Positions 6,602 to 15,300 of a stretch of 38,781 bases of DNA are shown one piece after another. How positions within the stretch are numbered: the stretch's first letter is position 1; each line of letters opens with the position of its first letter. Source of the stretch: Candidatus Fimadaptatus faecigallinarum (lineage in GTDB: Bacteria > Bacillota > Clostridia > Christensenellales > Aristaeellaceae); NCBI GenBank assembly GCA_018714445.1, contig DVNK01000062.1, positions 1 through 38,781 of the forward strand, given 5' to 3'. The notes under the pieces are model-generated. The model was not told the origin of the DNA and ran no database searches. It saw only the letters and a list, made by a program, of their open reading frames with translations. The translations under genes and the position numbers were made by a program.

Positions 6602-7429
6602 TTATCCCAATATCATCACCACGACCGGCAAATCAACCTCCGGCTTAGACCCATCCGCCACAAGCGTCACCGTGCCCGCCGCCTGGCTCGCCGGCGATAT
6701 CATGCCCTCGCGGCAAGCCTTGCGCTGCTCCTGCGTCGCCGTGTCGGCCAGCCCCACTACCGCGCTGCACGCCTGCGTCATGCCGGCCACGGCTATCACC
6801 TGCGTATACGGCGCAGCCTCGCCCGTCCAGCCCGCGGCCGTGGCTTTGGCCGTCACCGTCAATGTCGCATCCGCCTTGCCTGCCAGTGCGTCAGCCAGCC
6901 CCGTGATATCCGCCTGCGCATGGGTGTGCGCCTTGTCGGCCTTGCCCGCCAGCCCGGTCTCCAGCGCCTCCCGCGTCACATAGTCCACGCCCTCGGCGCT
7001 CATGGTCACATCAGCCGCGCCCGAAAAGCGTATCTTAAATATGTAGGTAAACTCCGTCAGCGCGTCGCCCGGCACCGATACGCCGTCCGCCTCCGCGCCT
7101 GCGTTGGCGTATGCCAGCAGCGTCTCCGCGCCACTATCCAGCCGTGCCCATAGCCCGATCTCGTTTATCGTAAAGCCGGCCATATACCCGCCGCCGTCCG
7201 CGCGGTTGGTGAACAGCACCGGTACGCGTATCACATCGCCGTCCAACGCCGGGGTATCTATCGACGTATAGCAAACGGGCGTCACCAGCTCAGTGCGCCC
7301 GCTCAACTCGCCCGTGTATATGCCGCTGCCCAGCTGCGCGCGCGTGAACGTGAGCGTTCCGCCGCCCGCGGCCGCCTGCGTCAGCAGTCGCGCGCCCGCC
7401 TCGGTCACCGCGACACTGTATATGCTCAA
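6602..7429 (-). CDS. Tail collar/fibre protein (275 aa)
   Basis: This is a phage tail-collar fibre protein of the P2 gpH / Mu-like type that links the baseplate to the fibres. The N-terminal domain (about residues 1-150: SIYSVAVTEAGARLLTQAAAGG...FTRAQLGSG) shows the typical features GFTINEIGLWA and ETLLAYANAGAEADGVSVPGDALTEFTYIFKIRFS. Next comes a short helical AGKADKAHTH linker. The C-terminal domain (about 195-275) is shared with the small protein at 2159-2494. The start is TTG 7429, overlapping the gpI stop as TTGA, with AGGTGA upstream. Its place after gpI matches P2-like gene order. Confidence 0.85.
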   Translation of the reverse strand: MSIYSVAVTEAGARLLTQAAAGGGTLTFTRAQLGSGIYTGELSGRTELVTPVCYTSIDTPALDGDVIRVPVLFTNRADGGGYMAGFTINEIGLWARLDSGAETLLAYANAGAEADGVSVPGDALTEFTYIFKIRFSGAADVTMSAEGVDYVTREALETGLAGKADKAHTHAQADITGLADALAGKADATLTVTAKATAAGWTGEAAPYTQVIAVAGMTQACSAVVGLADTATQEQRKACREGMISPASQAAGTVTLVADGSKPEVDLPVVVMILG

Positions 7430-7989
7430 ATCACTTCACCTTCCCCCTCCAGCCGCAGCGCCAGCTGCGCGCCCGCCGCTATGTAGCCCGTGCCCTCGCC
7501 CACGAACGCCCAGATTATCTCGTCCATCACGCTGCGCACGTTCTTGACCTCGTCTATCGCGGCCAGCAGCCGCGTGCGCTCCTGCGCGCCTATTATCTCG
7601 CCGCCAGATACCGCGCGGAAGTGGTACGGCTCGCCGCCGTAGTCGTACCACTCTGTAAGCCGCGCCGTGTTGCCCAGCATGTCGCTCATGACCTGCTGCA
7701 CTGCGCGCGGCGTGCCCCGCAGCGCGTGCACCGCGCCCGCGTTGCGTATCAGCGCCCGCTTGACCTCAATGCTGGCGCGGTAGTCGTACCACGTTATCAT
7801 GTTCTGCCACGCCAGGCTGTCCAGCACGCGCTCGGGCAGTTCGTCCAGCGCGCTCAGGTCTATGCGCGCGCTGCCCGCGCCCGCATAGCTCAGCAGCCCG
7901 TCCAGCGCGGCGGCGTAAGCCCGCGCCGTGACGTCGCCGCGCATGAACTCCGGCAGCAGCTCCAGCAGCCGTATGCCGTCTATCGTCAT
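7426..7989 (-). CDS. Baseplate/tail protein gpI (187 aa)
   Basis: This is a tail protein I of the P2 family, a baseplate wedge component acting with gpJ. Family features are the N-terminal IRLLELLPEFMRGDVTARAYAAALD, the DELPERVLDSLAWQNMITWYDY core, and VKRALIRNAGAVHALRGTPRAVQQVM followed by an aromatic WYDYGGEPYHF strand (all within about residues 5-130). The length of about 190 aa is normal for the family. It overlaps gpJ upstream by four bases (ATGA) and the collar fibre downstream by four, indicating tight translational coupling in the order J-I-fibre. Confidence 0.9.
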   Translation of the reverse strand: MTIDGIRLLELLPEFMRGDVTARAYAAALDGLLSYAGAGSARIDLSALDELPERVLDSLAWQNMITWYDYRASIEVKRALIRNAGAVHALRGTPRAVQQVMSDMLGNTARLTEWYDYGGEPYHFRAVSGGEIIGAQERTRLLAAIDEVKNVRSVMDEIIWAFVGEGTGYIAAGAQLALRLEGEGEVI

Positions 7990-9101
7990 GCCTGTATCAC
8001 CTCATGCGTCACGTCTATCGCGCCGACGCTGGCGTACTGATGCGGCTGTATCGACGTCTGCACCGGCTGCGTGACCTCGGCCCACTGCGCGCCCGCCTGT
8101 ATCAGATACGCGCGCAGCATGTCCGGGTTTATGCTGCGCCCCAGCTCCGCGCTCTGCCAGGCGTTGTACTGCTCTATCGCGCCGCCCTCGCCCTCCACCG
8201 CGAGTATCACCTGTGACTCGGTGGCGGGCGTCACGTAGTACTTGAGCGCTATGTCGTAGCTCACCGGCTCGGCGCTGCGCACCTCTACATGGTCGGTCAG
8301 CGGCCGCACCGTGTCGCCGCTGACCACCCCCAGCACGTCGTCCAGCACCGCCTGCTGCGTATGACCCTGCTCGTCGCGCCCGCCGGCGCTGGCCAGCACG
8401 GTCAACAGCACCTGCCCCGCGCCGGGCGACGTCACGGCCACGTCCTGCACCAGCGCGCTGGCCGAGCGCGCGTAGAACTCATACGCCGCCGCCGGCCCTG
8501 CGGTCGAGTATATCGCGCGCGACGTGCGTATGCGCTCGCGGTAGCTGTCATCGGACTCCGCGTCGGCGCCGCCCTGGGTCGCGGTCGTGTTGGCTACGCT
8601 CTGCACGTAGGCCAGCCGATCCACCAGCGTGCTCAGCGCCCCGGCCGCATAGCCGTTAGTGGCCGCGCCCGCCTCCATGCAGGTCGCCGCCACCTCGCCG
8701 GTCAGCGCGCCCGCCGGTATCGACAGCGCCTTGTCGGTGGCCCAGAACAGCGCGCCGTCGGGCGTCACGCGCGTGCCCTCGGGGATAATCACGTTCACGC
8801 TCTGCGCCGCCGATAGCGTAAAGCGCAGCGTGGTCGCGCTGGGCTGCGCGGATAGCCGCTCCACGCCGCGCGTCGCGCCTATCGCATCCAGGTTCTCACC
8901 GCGCGCGTACTCCAGCAGGTTCTGCCGGCCCGCGTCGTTTATCGCGGCCAGTATCTGTATGCACGCCTGCAAAAACGCGTTTAGTAACATGCGCCGCTCG
9001 TCCGCGTCGCCCAGGTTCACGCCCAGTATCGACTCGAACCGTGCTATCGCGTCAGACGCTATCGCCTGTGCGTCGTAATCCACAAAGTTTATCTCTGCCA
9101 T
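7986..9101 (-). CDS. Baseplate assembly protein gpJ (371 aa)
   Basis: This is a baseplate J-like wedge protein of P2/Mu-type contractile tails. The start is ATG 9101 with GGAGG five bases upstream, giving MAEINFVDYDAQAIASDAIARFESILG; an ATG at 9122 lacks a good site. Characteristic stretches are NLLEYARGENLDAIGATRGVERL near residue 65, a beta-rich centre (VIIPEGTRVTPDGALFWATD), the ESDDSYRERIRTS motif near 190-200, and a long C-terminal domain of the TVRPLTDHVEVRSAEPVSYDIAL type. Length and order (gp25-J-I) fit the family. It precedes gpI with a four-base overlap. Confidence 0.92.
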   Translation of the reverse strand: MAEINFVDYDAQAIASDAIARFESILGVNLGDADERRMLLNAFLQACIQILAAINDAGRQNLLEYARGENLDAIGATRGVERLSAQPSATTLRFTLSAAQSVNVIIPEGTRVTPDGALFWATDKALSIPAGALTGEVAATCMEAGAATNGYAAGALSTLVDRLAYVQSVANTTATQGGADAESDDSYRERIRTSRAIYSTAGPAAAYEFYARSASALVQDVAVTSPGAGQVLLTVLASAGGRDEQGHTQQAVLDDVLGVVSGDTVRPLTDHVEVRSAEPVSYDIALKYYVTPATESQVILAVEGEGGAIEQYNAWQSAELGRSINPDMLRAYLIQAGAQWAEVTQPVQTSIQPHQYASVGAIDVTHEVIQA

Positions 9102-9104
9102 ACC

Positions 9105-9286
9105 CACCTCCACGCGCGGCAATGCTCTTTGGCAACCGCCATACGGCTTACGAACTCAAGGTCGGCCCTGATGCAAAGCCGACATCCAAGCTCCGCGACT
9201 CGATATCGACCAACAATGCACCGCCGCCATCCACGCCTCAAAACTCTATATCGGCCTCGATGCACAGCCGGCCCAAACCGTCCTCA
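9105..9286 (-). repeat. Three degenerate ~45-bp repeats at and after the gp25 gene end
   Basis: Three blocks beginning at about 9153, 9198 and 9243 share an ACTC..(A/G)TCG(G/A)CC....ATGCA...GCC(G) pattern at 44-45 bp spacing. The first and third match at about 24 of 31 aligned bases. The third block is the last ~15 codons of the gp25-like gene; the other two lie after its stop, in the gap before gpJ. The gap has no convincing gene of its own. Confidence 0.4.
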
Positions 9287-9531
9287 TATGCATTCACGGC
9301 GCGCACAGTCACGTCCGGCTCGTATGCCGCAATGTTCTCGGCGATCTGCTGCGCCAGATAGCGCGCCGCCACGTCTATTGGCTTGCCCAGCGCCTCGCGG
9401 TTCACGCCCATCGGCCGGTTGAACGCCGCCTCGCCCTGCCATGTGCGCAGTATGTTGCGCACGTTCTGCACCAGCCGCGCGTTGCCCTCGGCGCGCCAGT
9501 CAAGCGCCTCGTCAGTGGATCGCACCAGCAT
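9238..9531 (-). CDS. gp25-like baseplate wedge protein (GpW/gp25 family, 97 aa)
   Basis: This is a small baseplate wedge protein related to T4 gp25 and P2 gpW that nucleates sheath assembly at the baseplate. Family landmarks are VRNILRTWQGEAAFNRPMGVNREALGKPID (about residues 24-53), then AARYLAQQIAENIAAYEPDVTVRAV and a beta ending LCIEADIEF. A length near 100 aa is usual. It lies between the gpU-like gene and gpJ, as in related phages. The end of the gene is part of a degenerate repeat whose other copies follow the stop codon. Confidence 0.85.
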   Translation of the reverse strand: MLVRSTDEALDWRAEGNARLVQNVRNILRTWQGEAAFNRPMGVNREALGKPIDVAARYLAQQIAENIAAYEPDVTVRAVNAYEDGLGRLCIEADIEF

Positions 9532-9546
9532 GACTGCTTACCTCCT

Positions 9547-10155
9547 TTAGCGCATAGCTGTCGTTTGGAACTTGCTGCTGGAACTCTGCTTTTTCAGCTC
9601 GTTGTACTTCTGCGTTATGTCCACGCCGCTGGCGCTGGACGCCGGCTTGGACTCGGTCACCGGCTTGGGCGTCTTGCTGCTTGACGTCTGCTTTGACGAC
9701 GTTGACTTGCCGCCGCTCGAGCCTGTCTTTTTGCTGCCCGAGCTCGACGAGGACGTGCCGCCCGCATAGTACTCCTGAAACGTGACGCTCATCAGCGCCT
9801 GCGCGGGCTTTATGCCGGCGTCGAATATGACGTCCTTTTCCTCGACCGAGCGTAACTGCCACTTGTTCTGGCCTATGCGCGCGCCGCCCACCTTCAGTAC
9901 ATCGGCCCTGCCCGAGTTGCAGGCCGATATCCACCCGTCCAGCGTCGCGCGCACGTCCACGCCCATGCGCCGCATCAGCAGCACGTTCAGCGATATCGTG
10001 CCCAGCTCCGGCCCCTTGTTGCTGGTCTTGGGCCAGCTCGTGCCGTTTTCCTTTGTCTCGGTCTTGTACGACGCCTTGCGCTGCCAGTCGGTGAACGTCG
10101 CCCGCTGCGCGCTGTCTATCGCCAGCGTCAGCCCGCCCCAGCTCAATATCTCCAT
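9547..10155 (-). CDS. gpU-like tail protein with Ser/Lys-rich tail (202 aa)
   Basis: Residues 1-125 resemble P2 gpU-type tail proteins: a short beta-rich N-terminus, PELGTISLNVLLMRRMGVDVRATLDGWISAC, then RIGQNKWQLRSVEEKDVIFDAGIKPAQALMSVTFQEY ending the fold. The last 70 residues are low-complexity Ser/Lys/Thr (SSSSSGSKKTGSSGG...) and close with VDITQKYNELKKQSSSSKFQ. This extension is unusual for a small tail protein and is probably disordered. GGAGG precedes ATG 10155 by seven bases, and the start is just after the stop of the spike-like gene. It likely acts in tail completion or hub attachment. Confidence 0.7.
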   Translation of the reverse strand: MEILSWGGLTLAIDSAQRATFTDWQRKASYKTETKENGTSWPKTSNKGPELGTISLNVLLMRRMGVDVRATLDGWISACNSGRADVLKVGGARIGQNKWQLRSVEEKDVIFDAGIKPAQALMSVTFQEYYAGGTSSSSSGSKKTGSSGGKSTSSKQTSSSKTPKPVTESKPASSASGVDITQKYNELKKQSSSSKFQTTAMR

Positions 10156-10157
10156 AT

Positions 10158-10388
10158 CTAGTCCTCCAGCCGCGCCAGTATCACGCCCTCGCCGTCGGGA
10201 TATTCGCAGAACGCCACCAGCGCGCCTATCTCAGGCGGTTCGGCCACGAGCGCGCCGTCCTCGATGCGATAGGCCAGGGCCCCGCCGCCTATCGCCAGCG
10301 GCAGCGTCACCGCGCCGTCGCGCTCCGGCACGGTCACGCGCGCCCGGTCGCCCTCCATGCTGCTTATGCGGCCCCGCGCTATCACCAT
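10158..10388 (-). CDS. Small spike/OB-fold-like baseplate protein (76 aa)
   Basis: The start at ATG 10388 has AGGAGGTG about seven bases upstream and overlaps the gpD stop by seven bases. The longer in-frame upstream stretch is Arg-rich shadow sequence. The protein is short and beta-rich (VIARGRISSMEGDRARVTVPERDGAVTLPLAIG...PEIGALVAFCEYPDGEGVILARLED), the pattern of OB-fold domains in gpV-type baseplate spike proteins, without a long trimeric needle. Its place between gpD and the gpU-like protein fits a tail hub or spike component. Assignment rests mainly on pattern and gene order. Confidence 0.6.
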   Translation of the reverse strand: MVIARGRISSMEGDRARVTVPERDGAVTLPLAIGGGALAYRIEDGALVAEPPEIGALVAFCEYPDGEGVILARLED

Positions 10389-11299
10389 GTCAGGCACCTC
10401 CTGAGCGTCAACTGCGCCGCGCCGCGCAGGAAGTCGTACCGCACCGCGTGTATAAACCACGTGCCGGCCATCATGCGGTCGCCGGTCACGCGCACGGTCT
10501 CGCCGGCGGCGTATACTCCGTCGGCCAGTTCCAGCGTCACATCCAGCGTACACGCCAGCTTGTTGTGCTCGCGCAGCAGGCCGTAAGCGTACCGCGTAGC
10601 CTCGCCGACCGAGAACGCCGGAAGCGCGCGCTCAGCCCGCGCGCCGCCCCGGCAGGCGTCGCCGGACTTGTCGAAGCATATCGCGTAGGTCGCGCCGCTC
10701 ATGACCGCGTAGCTGGCCAACCGGTCAGCAGCGCGGTCCTCGTACCGGTAGCCCACCGCGCCCGCAAGGTCCAGCGTGCGCACCGGCGCACTGGCCTCGC
10801 GCTGCCGCACGCCGTACACCACGGCTCGCCAGCCCATGACCTTGAGCGCACAGCACTCCAGCATGCACCGGTACGCCAGCCAGTCCAGGTCGCACTGGCC
10901 GTCCTGCCTGAGCCGGGGATAGCTCACATCGGGCACGTCGTACATGCTCAGCTCGAGCCCGTGCCGCGCGCAAAGCTCAGCAAGCACCCGCTTGAGCGTG
11001 ACCGCTTCCCACGCCTGCCAGCCCGGCTGGCGCACGCCCGCCGGCGACGACACCGCCTGCAATGTGCACGTGTCGCGCTCGAGCGCTATCCTGTCTATGT
11101 ACATGACGCCGCTGTCGTAGTGGCCATGGCGCAGCCGCAGCTCGTCGCCCTGCCGCGGCCGCCAGCGCGGCCACAGCGCCTCGACGTCGGTAAAGCGCAG
11201 CTCCACCCTGTCCGCGCGCCCGCCCTCGCAGTCCTGCGCCGTGGCCTGCGCGACTGATACGTCCGCGGTTATGTCTGCGCCGCCGTAGTATATCTGCAT
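10382..11299 (-). CDS. Late control/hub protein gpD-like (305 aa)
   Basis: This is a phage late control D family protein, the tail hub of P2-type contractile tails (related to T4 gp27). The N-terminus QIYYGGADIT is followed by beta strands with VELRFTDVEALWPRWRPRQGDELRLRHG. The centre has LKRVLAELCARHGLEL and a Cys-rich DLDWLAYRCMLECCALKVM segment. The C-terminus carries LACTLDVTLELADGVYAAGETVRVTG and VRYDFLRGAAQLTLRRC, typical of the gpD closing beta domain. AGGAGG lies six bases before the ATG. The hicAB pair on the other strand separates it from protein X. Confidence 0.85.
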   Translation of the reverse strand: MQIYYGGADITADVSVAQATAQDCEGGRADRVELRFTDVEALWPRWRPRQGDELRLRHGHYDSGVMYIDRIALERDTCTLQAVSSPAGVRQPGWQAWEAVTLKRVLAELCARHGLELSMYDVPDVSYPRLRQDGQCDLDWLAYRCMLECCALKVMGWRAVVYGVRQREASAPVRTLDLAGAVGYRYEDRAADRLASYAVMSGATYAICFDKSGDACRGGARAERALPAFSVGEATRYAYGLLREHNKLACTLDVTLELADGVYAAGETVRVTGDRMMAGTWFIHAVRYDFLRGAAQLTLRRCLTW

Positions 11300-11353
11300 A
11301 CAGCTGCCTCCTCCCGCGCAGGTTTATCTCGCCCGCACTACAATACGCACTTC

Positions 11354-11370
11354 TTACGTAATTTACGTAA
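11354..11370. promoter_or_regulatory. Operator-like TTACGTAA repeats before hicA
   Basis: Two perfect 8-bp palindromes TTACGTAA (11354-11361 and 11363-11370) sit just upstream of the -35 element, and a third partial copy, TTACGT, lies in the spacer at 11383-11388. The HicB protein carries a ribbon-helix-helix-like C-terminus, so these are good candidates for its autoregulatory binding sites. Confidence 0.6.
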
Positions 11371-11376
11371 TTCTTA

Positions 11377-11405
11377 TTGACTTTACGTCCGTTTTGTGGT
11401 ATAAT
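11377..11405 (+). promoter_or_regulatory. Sigma70 promoter of hicAB
   Basis: TTGACT (11377-11382) and TATAAT (11400-11405) are separated by exactly 17 bases, a near-consensus housekeeping promoter on the plus strand, 23 bases before the hicA start. It overlaps the operator-like repeats and points against the surrounding tail operon. Confidence 0.9.
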
Positions 11406-11427
11406 GAGTTCATCAGGAGGGAACGTT

Positions 11428-11607
11428 ATGAAGTACAAAGACCTGACCGATATGCTCAAGGCCGCCGGGTGGATAATCACAAAAGGCAATCCACACGATA
11501 AGGCCAAGCATCCCGACAAGCCGGGCGTAAAGATCCCGATACCGCACCACCGTGAGATCAACGAGAAACTCGCCCGGGCAATACTTCGACAGGCAGGGCT
11601 CCGCTAA
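11428..11607 (+). CDS. hicA: HicA mRNA interferase toxin
   Basis: This is the toxin of a type II hicAB module, 59 aa. It has the HicA double-stranded-RNA-binding-like fold pattern: MKYKDLTDMLKAAGWIITKGNPHDKAKHP, a strand of the VKIPIPHH type and a closing KLARAILRQAGL helix. His residues at about 23 (GNPHDK) and in the KHP segment are candidates for the catalytic histidine. The toxin would cleave mRNA when free of HicB. ATG 11428 has AGGAGG seven bases upstream; a longer in-frame start at 11377 overlaps the promoter and is unlikely. The gene is on the plus strand, opposite all neighbouring tail genes. Confidence 0.93.
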   Translation: MKYKDLTDMLKAAGWIITKGNPHDKAKHPDKPGVKIPIPHHREINEKLARAILRQAGLR

Positions 11608-11651
11608 AGAGCCCCGCCTTTCCCGCCAGACTCACAAGGAGGTAACCTACA

Positions 11652-12050
11652 ATGCTGTACGCCTATCCAATGATAATAAAGCCCCAGGACGATGGCTACT
11701 ATCTCGCCGAGTCGCCCGACCTTAAGGGCGTGGTCGTGGGCGGCGATAACCTGCCCGAGCTCATACAGGCCGCGTCCGACGGCTGCGCGATGTGGCTGAC
11801 CGACGCCGAGGACAACGCCGAAGCCATCCCTGTGCCCAGCGAGCCGGGGCAGATAGCGCTGCAGGCCGGCGAATACGTGTCCGTAGTAGTTGCGGATACC
11901 GACGTCTATCGCCGCATGAACTCAAACAAGACCGTCAAAAAGACCGTTTCCCTTCCTGAATCGCTCGCCTACGCCGCCGATCGCGCCGGGCTGAGCCTGT
12001 CGAAAGTGCTGCAGGACACGCTGGCGACGCGCCTGGGCATATCGCCGTAA
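11652..12050 (+). CDS. hicB: HicB antitoxin and autoregulator
   Basis: This is the partner antitoxin of hicA, 132 aa. Residues about 1-75 are the partially degraded RNase H-like HicB domain (YPMIIKPQDDGYYLAESPDLKGVVVGGDNLPELIQAASDGCAMWL), which binds and blocks HicA. Residues about 92-130 (NKTVKKTVSLPESLAYAADRAGLSLSKVLQDTLATRLG) look like a ribbon-helix-helix DNA-binding domain for autorepression. AAGGAGGT lies eight bases before the ATG, and the gap to hicA is 44 bases. The order hicA-hicB with one promoter is standard. In a phage such a pair can stabilise the prophage or act in defence against other phages; which applies here is not known. Confidence 0.93.
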   Translation: MLYAYPMIIKPQDDGYYLAESPDLKGVVVGGDNLPELIQAASDGCAMWLTDAEDNAEAIPVPSEPGQIALQAGEYVSVVVADTDVYRRMNSNKTVKKTVSLPESLAYAADRAGLSLSKVLQDTLATRLGISP

Positions 12051-12082
12051 TAGAGCATGCGCATCCGGCTCACGACCTTCTA

Positions 12083-12115
12083 GGCCACCCGTGTCCATGG
12101 GCGGCCTTGCTTTTA
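12083..12115 (+). terminator. Probable terminator of hicAB
   Basis: GGCCACCC and GGGCGGCC (12083-12090 and 12099-12106, one A-C mismatch) form a stem with an 8-base loop, followed by TTGCTTTTA on the plus strand. It lies 32 bases after the hicB stop and directly against the end of the opposing tail gene, so it would limit read-through into the tail genes. Confidence 0.6.
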
Positions 12116-12346
12116 CCTCCGCCACGGCGGCAGCTCGTCGCTGGCAGCCTCGTCTATAAGCGGTATACGTATCAGCTCGCCGCCCTCGAACACCACCACG
12201 CGGCAAAGTTCCGGGTTGGCGCACAGCAGCACGCTCATCAGCGCGCCGTCGCCGTAGGCCTGTACAGCGATATCGTCCCAGGTATCGCCGCGCACCGCCT
12301 TGTACAGGTCGTAGTCGTCCCACGTCCAGCCGTTATACGTTGCCAT
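12113..12346 (-). CDS. Tail protein X, LysM-like (77 aa)
   Basis: This is a P2 gpX-type tail protein with a LysM-like fold. The start is ATG 12346, giving MATYNGWTWDDYDLYKAVRGDTWDDIAVQAYGDGALMSVLLCANPELCRVVVFEGGELIRIPLID. The GDTWDDIAVQAYG...LLCANP...GGELIRIP pattern is the classic short LysM/tail X repeat. It overlaps the tape measure stop by 14 bases. The upstream in-frame stretch to 12442 is Arg/Trp-rich and lies inside the tape measure, so it is not used. The protein is thought to act at the tail tip with gpD and gpU. It is the last minus-strand gene before hicAB. Confidence 0.88.
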   Translation of the reverse strand: MATYNGWTWDDYDLYKAVRGDTWDDIAVQAYGDGALMSVLLCANPELCRVVVFEGGELIRIPLIDEAASDELPPWRR

Positions 12347-15300
12347 ACGCCACCGCCCTGTTCCGCGCCATAAAGCGCTCAAACCAGACTTCGAACTGGT
12401 CCTCAATGTCGCCCATCGCCTGTTCAACCTGCGAAGCCGCATCGCCGCCGCCTTGCACTACCACCTGCGGCGCAAACGTTATGTTTATGCCGCCCAGACC
12501 TACGCCAACGCCCGCCGCCGCGTCGGCCAGCAAGGCCCGGCTGCGCGGCGTGTCGATATGCGGCACTATCGTCTCGGGATAGCCCGCCTCGGCGACCTCG
12601 ACTATCGTGGGCGCGGTCAGCGTCGCGCCCTGCGCCATCTTGGGCACCGTGCTTACGCTTATGGCGCCAGCCGACGCCGCCAGCGAGCGCAGCCGGTTAA
12701 GGCCGCTCTGCGCGCTGGATATGACGCGCGACATAGCGCTGTCCATATAGCCCGCCATGCCTGCCAGCGCCGCACCCATGCTCGCGGCCACCGACTGCCA
12801 TGCGCTCGTCCAACTCGGTGCGAACGAGCCGCGCACATTGCTCAGCATGCCGCTCATGGCCGCGCTGACCACGCCCTGCGACGCCGTTATGCCCAGCGCC
12901 AGGCCCTGCCCGGCATACATACCCATCTCGCGCATAACCACCGACGGCGAGTGCGTTTGCAAAGTGTCCTGCGCCGCATCTATCGCCGCCTGCGACATGT
13001 CGCCGCCCGCCGTGGCCACCGTGGGCGCGCCCGCGGTCATACCGTCGGCCAGACCCTGCGCGCTGTCAGTGCCGGCCTGCTCAAGCTCCGCCTGGGCCTT
13101 TGCCAGCTGTTCGGGCGGTATTGCATTCAGGTCTTTCCCCACACTAAACAGGCTTTCCAGGGCCAGCGGAGCGCTCATCAGCTTTAGCGTCTGCATCATG
13201 TCGGCCATTTCCTGCAATTCCGGGCTGACCTGCTCGCCAGCGGCCTGCAACGCGGCTATGGAGCTGGTATACTCGTCCAGCTGCGCCTGTCCACCCAGAT
13301 CCTCGAACAGCGTCATGGCTACGTCCGAGTCAATGGCCGTAAGCTCGTCGCTCAGCGCTTCCATCTGGTCTACGCCCTGGCCCAGCCGAACCATAATGCG
13401 CGCGTATTCCTCCGGGTTTTCGTTGGCCCAGTTCAGATTTTCATCGATTTTGGCCCGCAAGTCCTGGTACTGCGCCATCCACCCCAGATAGTCGAACCCG
13501 CCCGCGGCCGCGTCCAGTTTGCCCAGCGCGGGCATTGCGGTATCGACCGCCTTGCCCACGGTCTCGGCCATTATCTTTGCGTACTGCGCCGTGCTGCGCG
13601 CATACGCGTCGTCACGCTGGCTATAAAGCTCGTCTACCGCCGCCTCTATCTCGGCCGGCGTCCTGCCTTGCTTCTCACCCGTCGCGCGCGTTTCGCCTAT
13701 CAGGTTCATGTACATCTCGTCTAGCGCCGACTTGTCCGCGTCGAGCTGCTCCCGCAGTGCCGCATACAGCTCCTGCGTCGAGCCGTAGCTCAGCATGCCC
13801 GACTTTATCTTTTCGGCGAACGTATACATGTCCGCGCTGCGCTGCTGCTCCTCTATCTGGAGGTACAGCTCGCTTATCTTCCGCTGGTAGTCCGCGACCG
13901 CCTCGTAGTCTATCTCGCCGCCCGCGAGCGCCTGCTGGAACTCCTTATCTATTAACGCGGCGTACTTCTGCACCTCGGACTGCAGGCCGCTGTAATATTC
14001 GCTCGCGAATCCGGCCCAGTCCCGGCCGGTCTCGCTGTCCGTGCCGAACGCCTGTTGCAGCGTCAGCTGTACCACGCCGCTCTTTGCGCCCAGCGCGTTA
14101 TACACGCTGTCGGCGTAATCGGTGTACGCCGCCTGCAGCGACGCTATGTCGTCCTGCGACAGCGTGGGTGCGGACACAGTGGCCATCAGCTTGACGCTCA
14201 GATCCATGTCCGCAGCGCTCAGCGCCGCCGCCGTGGTGTTCAGCGCTTCCCACTGCGCGTTCAGCTCGTCGGTGGCCGATACAAACGCCGTGGTCACCGA
14301 CGCGGTCAGCGCGTTTATCTCGTCCTCGCTCAGCGACAGCTCGCCAAAGCGCGAACCCAGCTCCGCCGCTATCGACGCCCTGTGCGCAGCGTCTATCGCC
14401 GCGCCCACCGCCGCTATGCCCGCCGCCAGCGCCAGATACGGCGCGGCCACGCCCACCGGCGCCTTGAGCACCGCCCACAGCGCGCTTGCCGCCTTGGCCG
14501 CGCCCAGCATGCCGCCGCCGTTTTTGCTGCCGCACAGGCCCGTCAGCGAGGCCGACAGCCGCAGCAGCCCGCCTACCGCCTTGCTGCCCACTCCCAACGC
14601 CGTGGCCAGCGCGCCCAGGTTGCCCAGCAACGACCACGTGCCCTCGTCCAGCCCGCTCATCCAGTTAGCGCACTCGGTCAGCACTCCGGACCAATACTGC
14701 ATGGTGGGAGCCAGCTTCTCGCCTATCGTTATCAGCACGTCCTCGCCCGCCGACTGGAGCGAGCGCATCGAGCCGCCCAGGCCGCCCTCCATCGTCTGGG
14801 CCATCTGCTCGGTCACGCCCTGGCTGGCGTTTATCTGCTGCGACATGGTCTCCCAGCTAAGCCCGGCCTTGCTTATAAGCCCCAGCGCCTGGGAGCCGTA
14901 TTCCTCGCCGAATATCTTGCTCATCAGGGCCACCTGCTGCTGGTTGCCCATGCCCTGAAGCGCCTGCTGGAACTGGCCGAATATCTCGTTCATCTCCAGC
15001 AGGTTGCCCTCGGAATCGGTGATCTGTACGTTCAGATCGCTGAGCACCTGCGCGGCGTCAGAGCGCTCCGACGCGGTGGACAGCTTGTTTATCAGCGCGC
15101 GTATCGTCGTGCCGGCTTCCGCGCCCTGCACGCCCGCCTGGCCCAGCATGCCCACCATGGTCAGCAGCTCGACCGTGCCGCCCTTGAGCATCTTGCCCAC
15201 GTCGCCCGCGCCGGTCACAGCGTCGAATATCTGCTGCTGGTTCACGGTCGCGGCCGCGGCGGTCTTGTTCACCTGGTCGGCCCAATCGTCTATGTAGTCC

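Noticed and set aside
2159..7429. Diversity-generating retroelement acting on the fibre genes
   Set aside because: No reverse transcriptase gene, template repeat or adenine-biased variable repeat was found.
9238..9286. Stop codon read-through or TGA recoding to extend gp25 through the repeats
   Set aside because: Other genes here use TGA as a normal stop and TGG for Trp; the extension frame has no domain signal.
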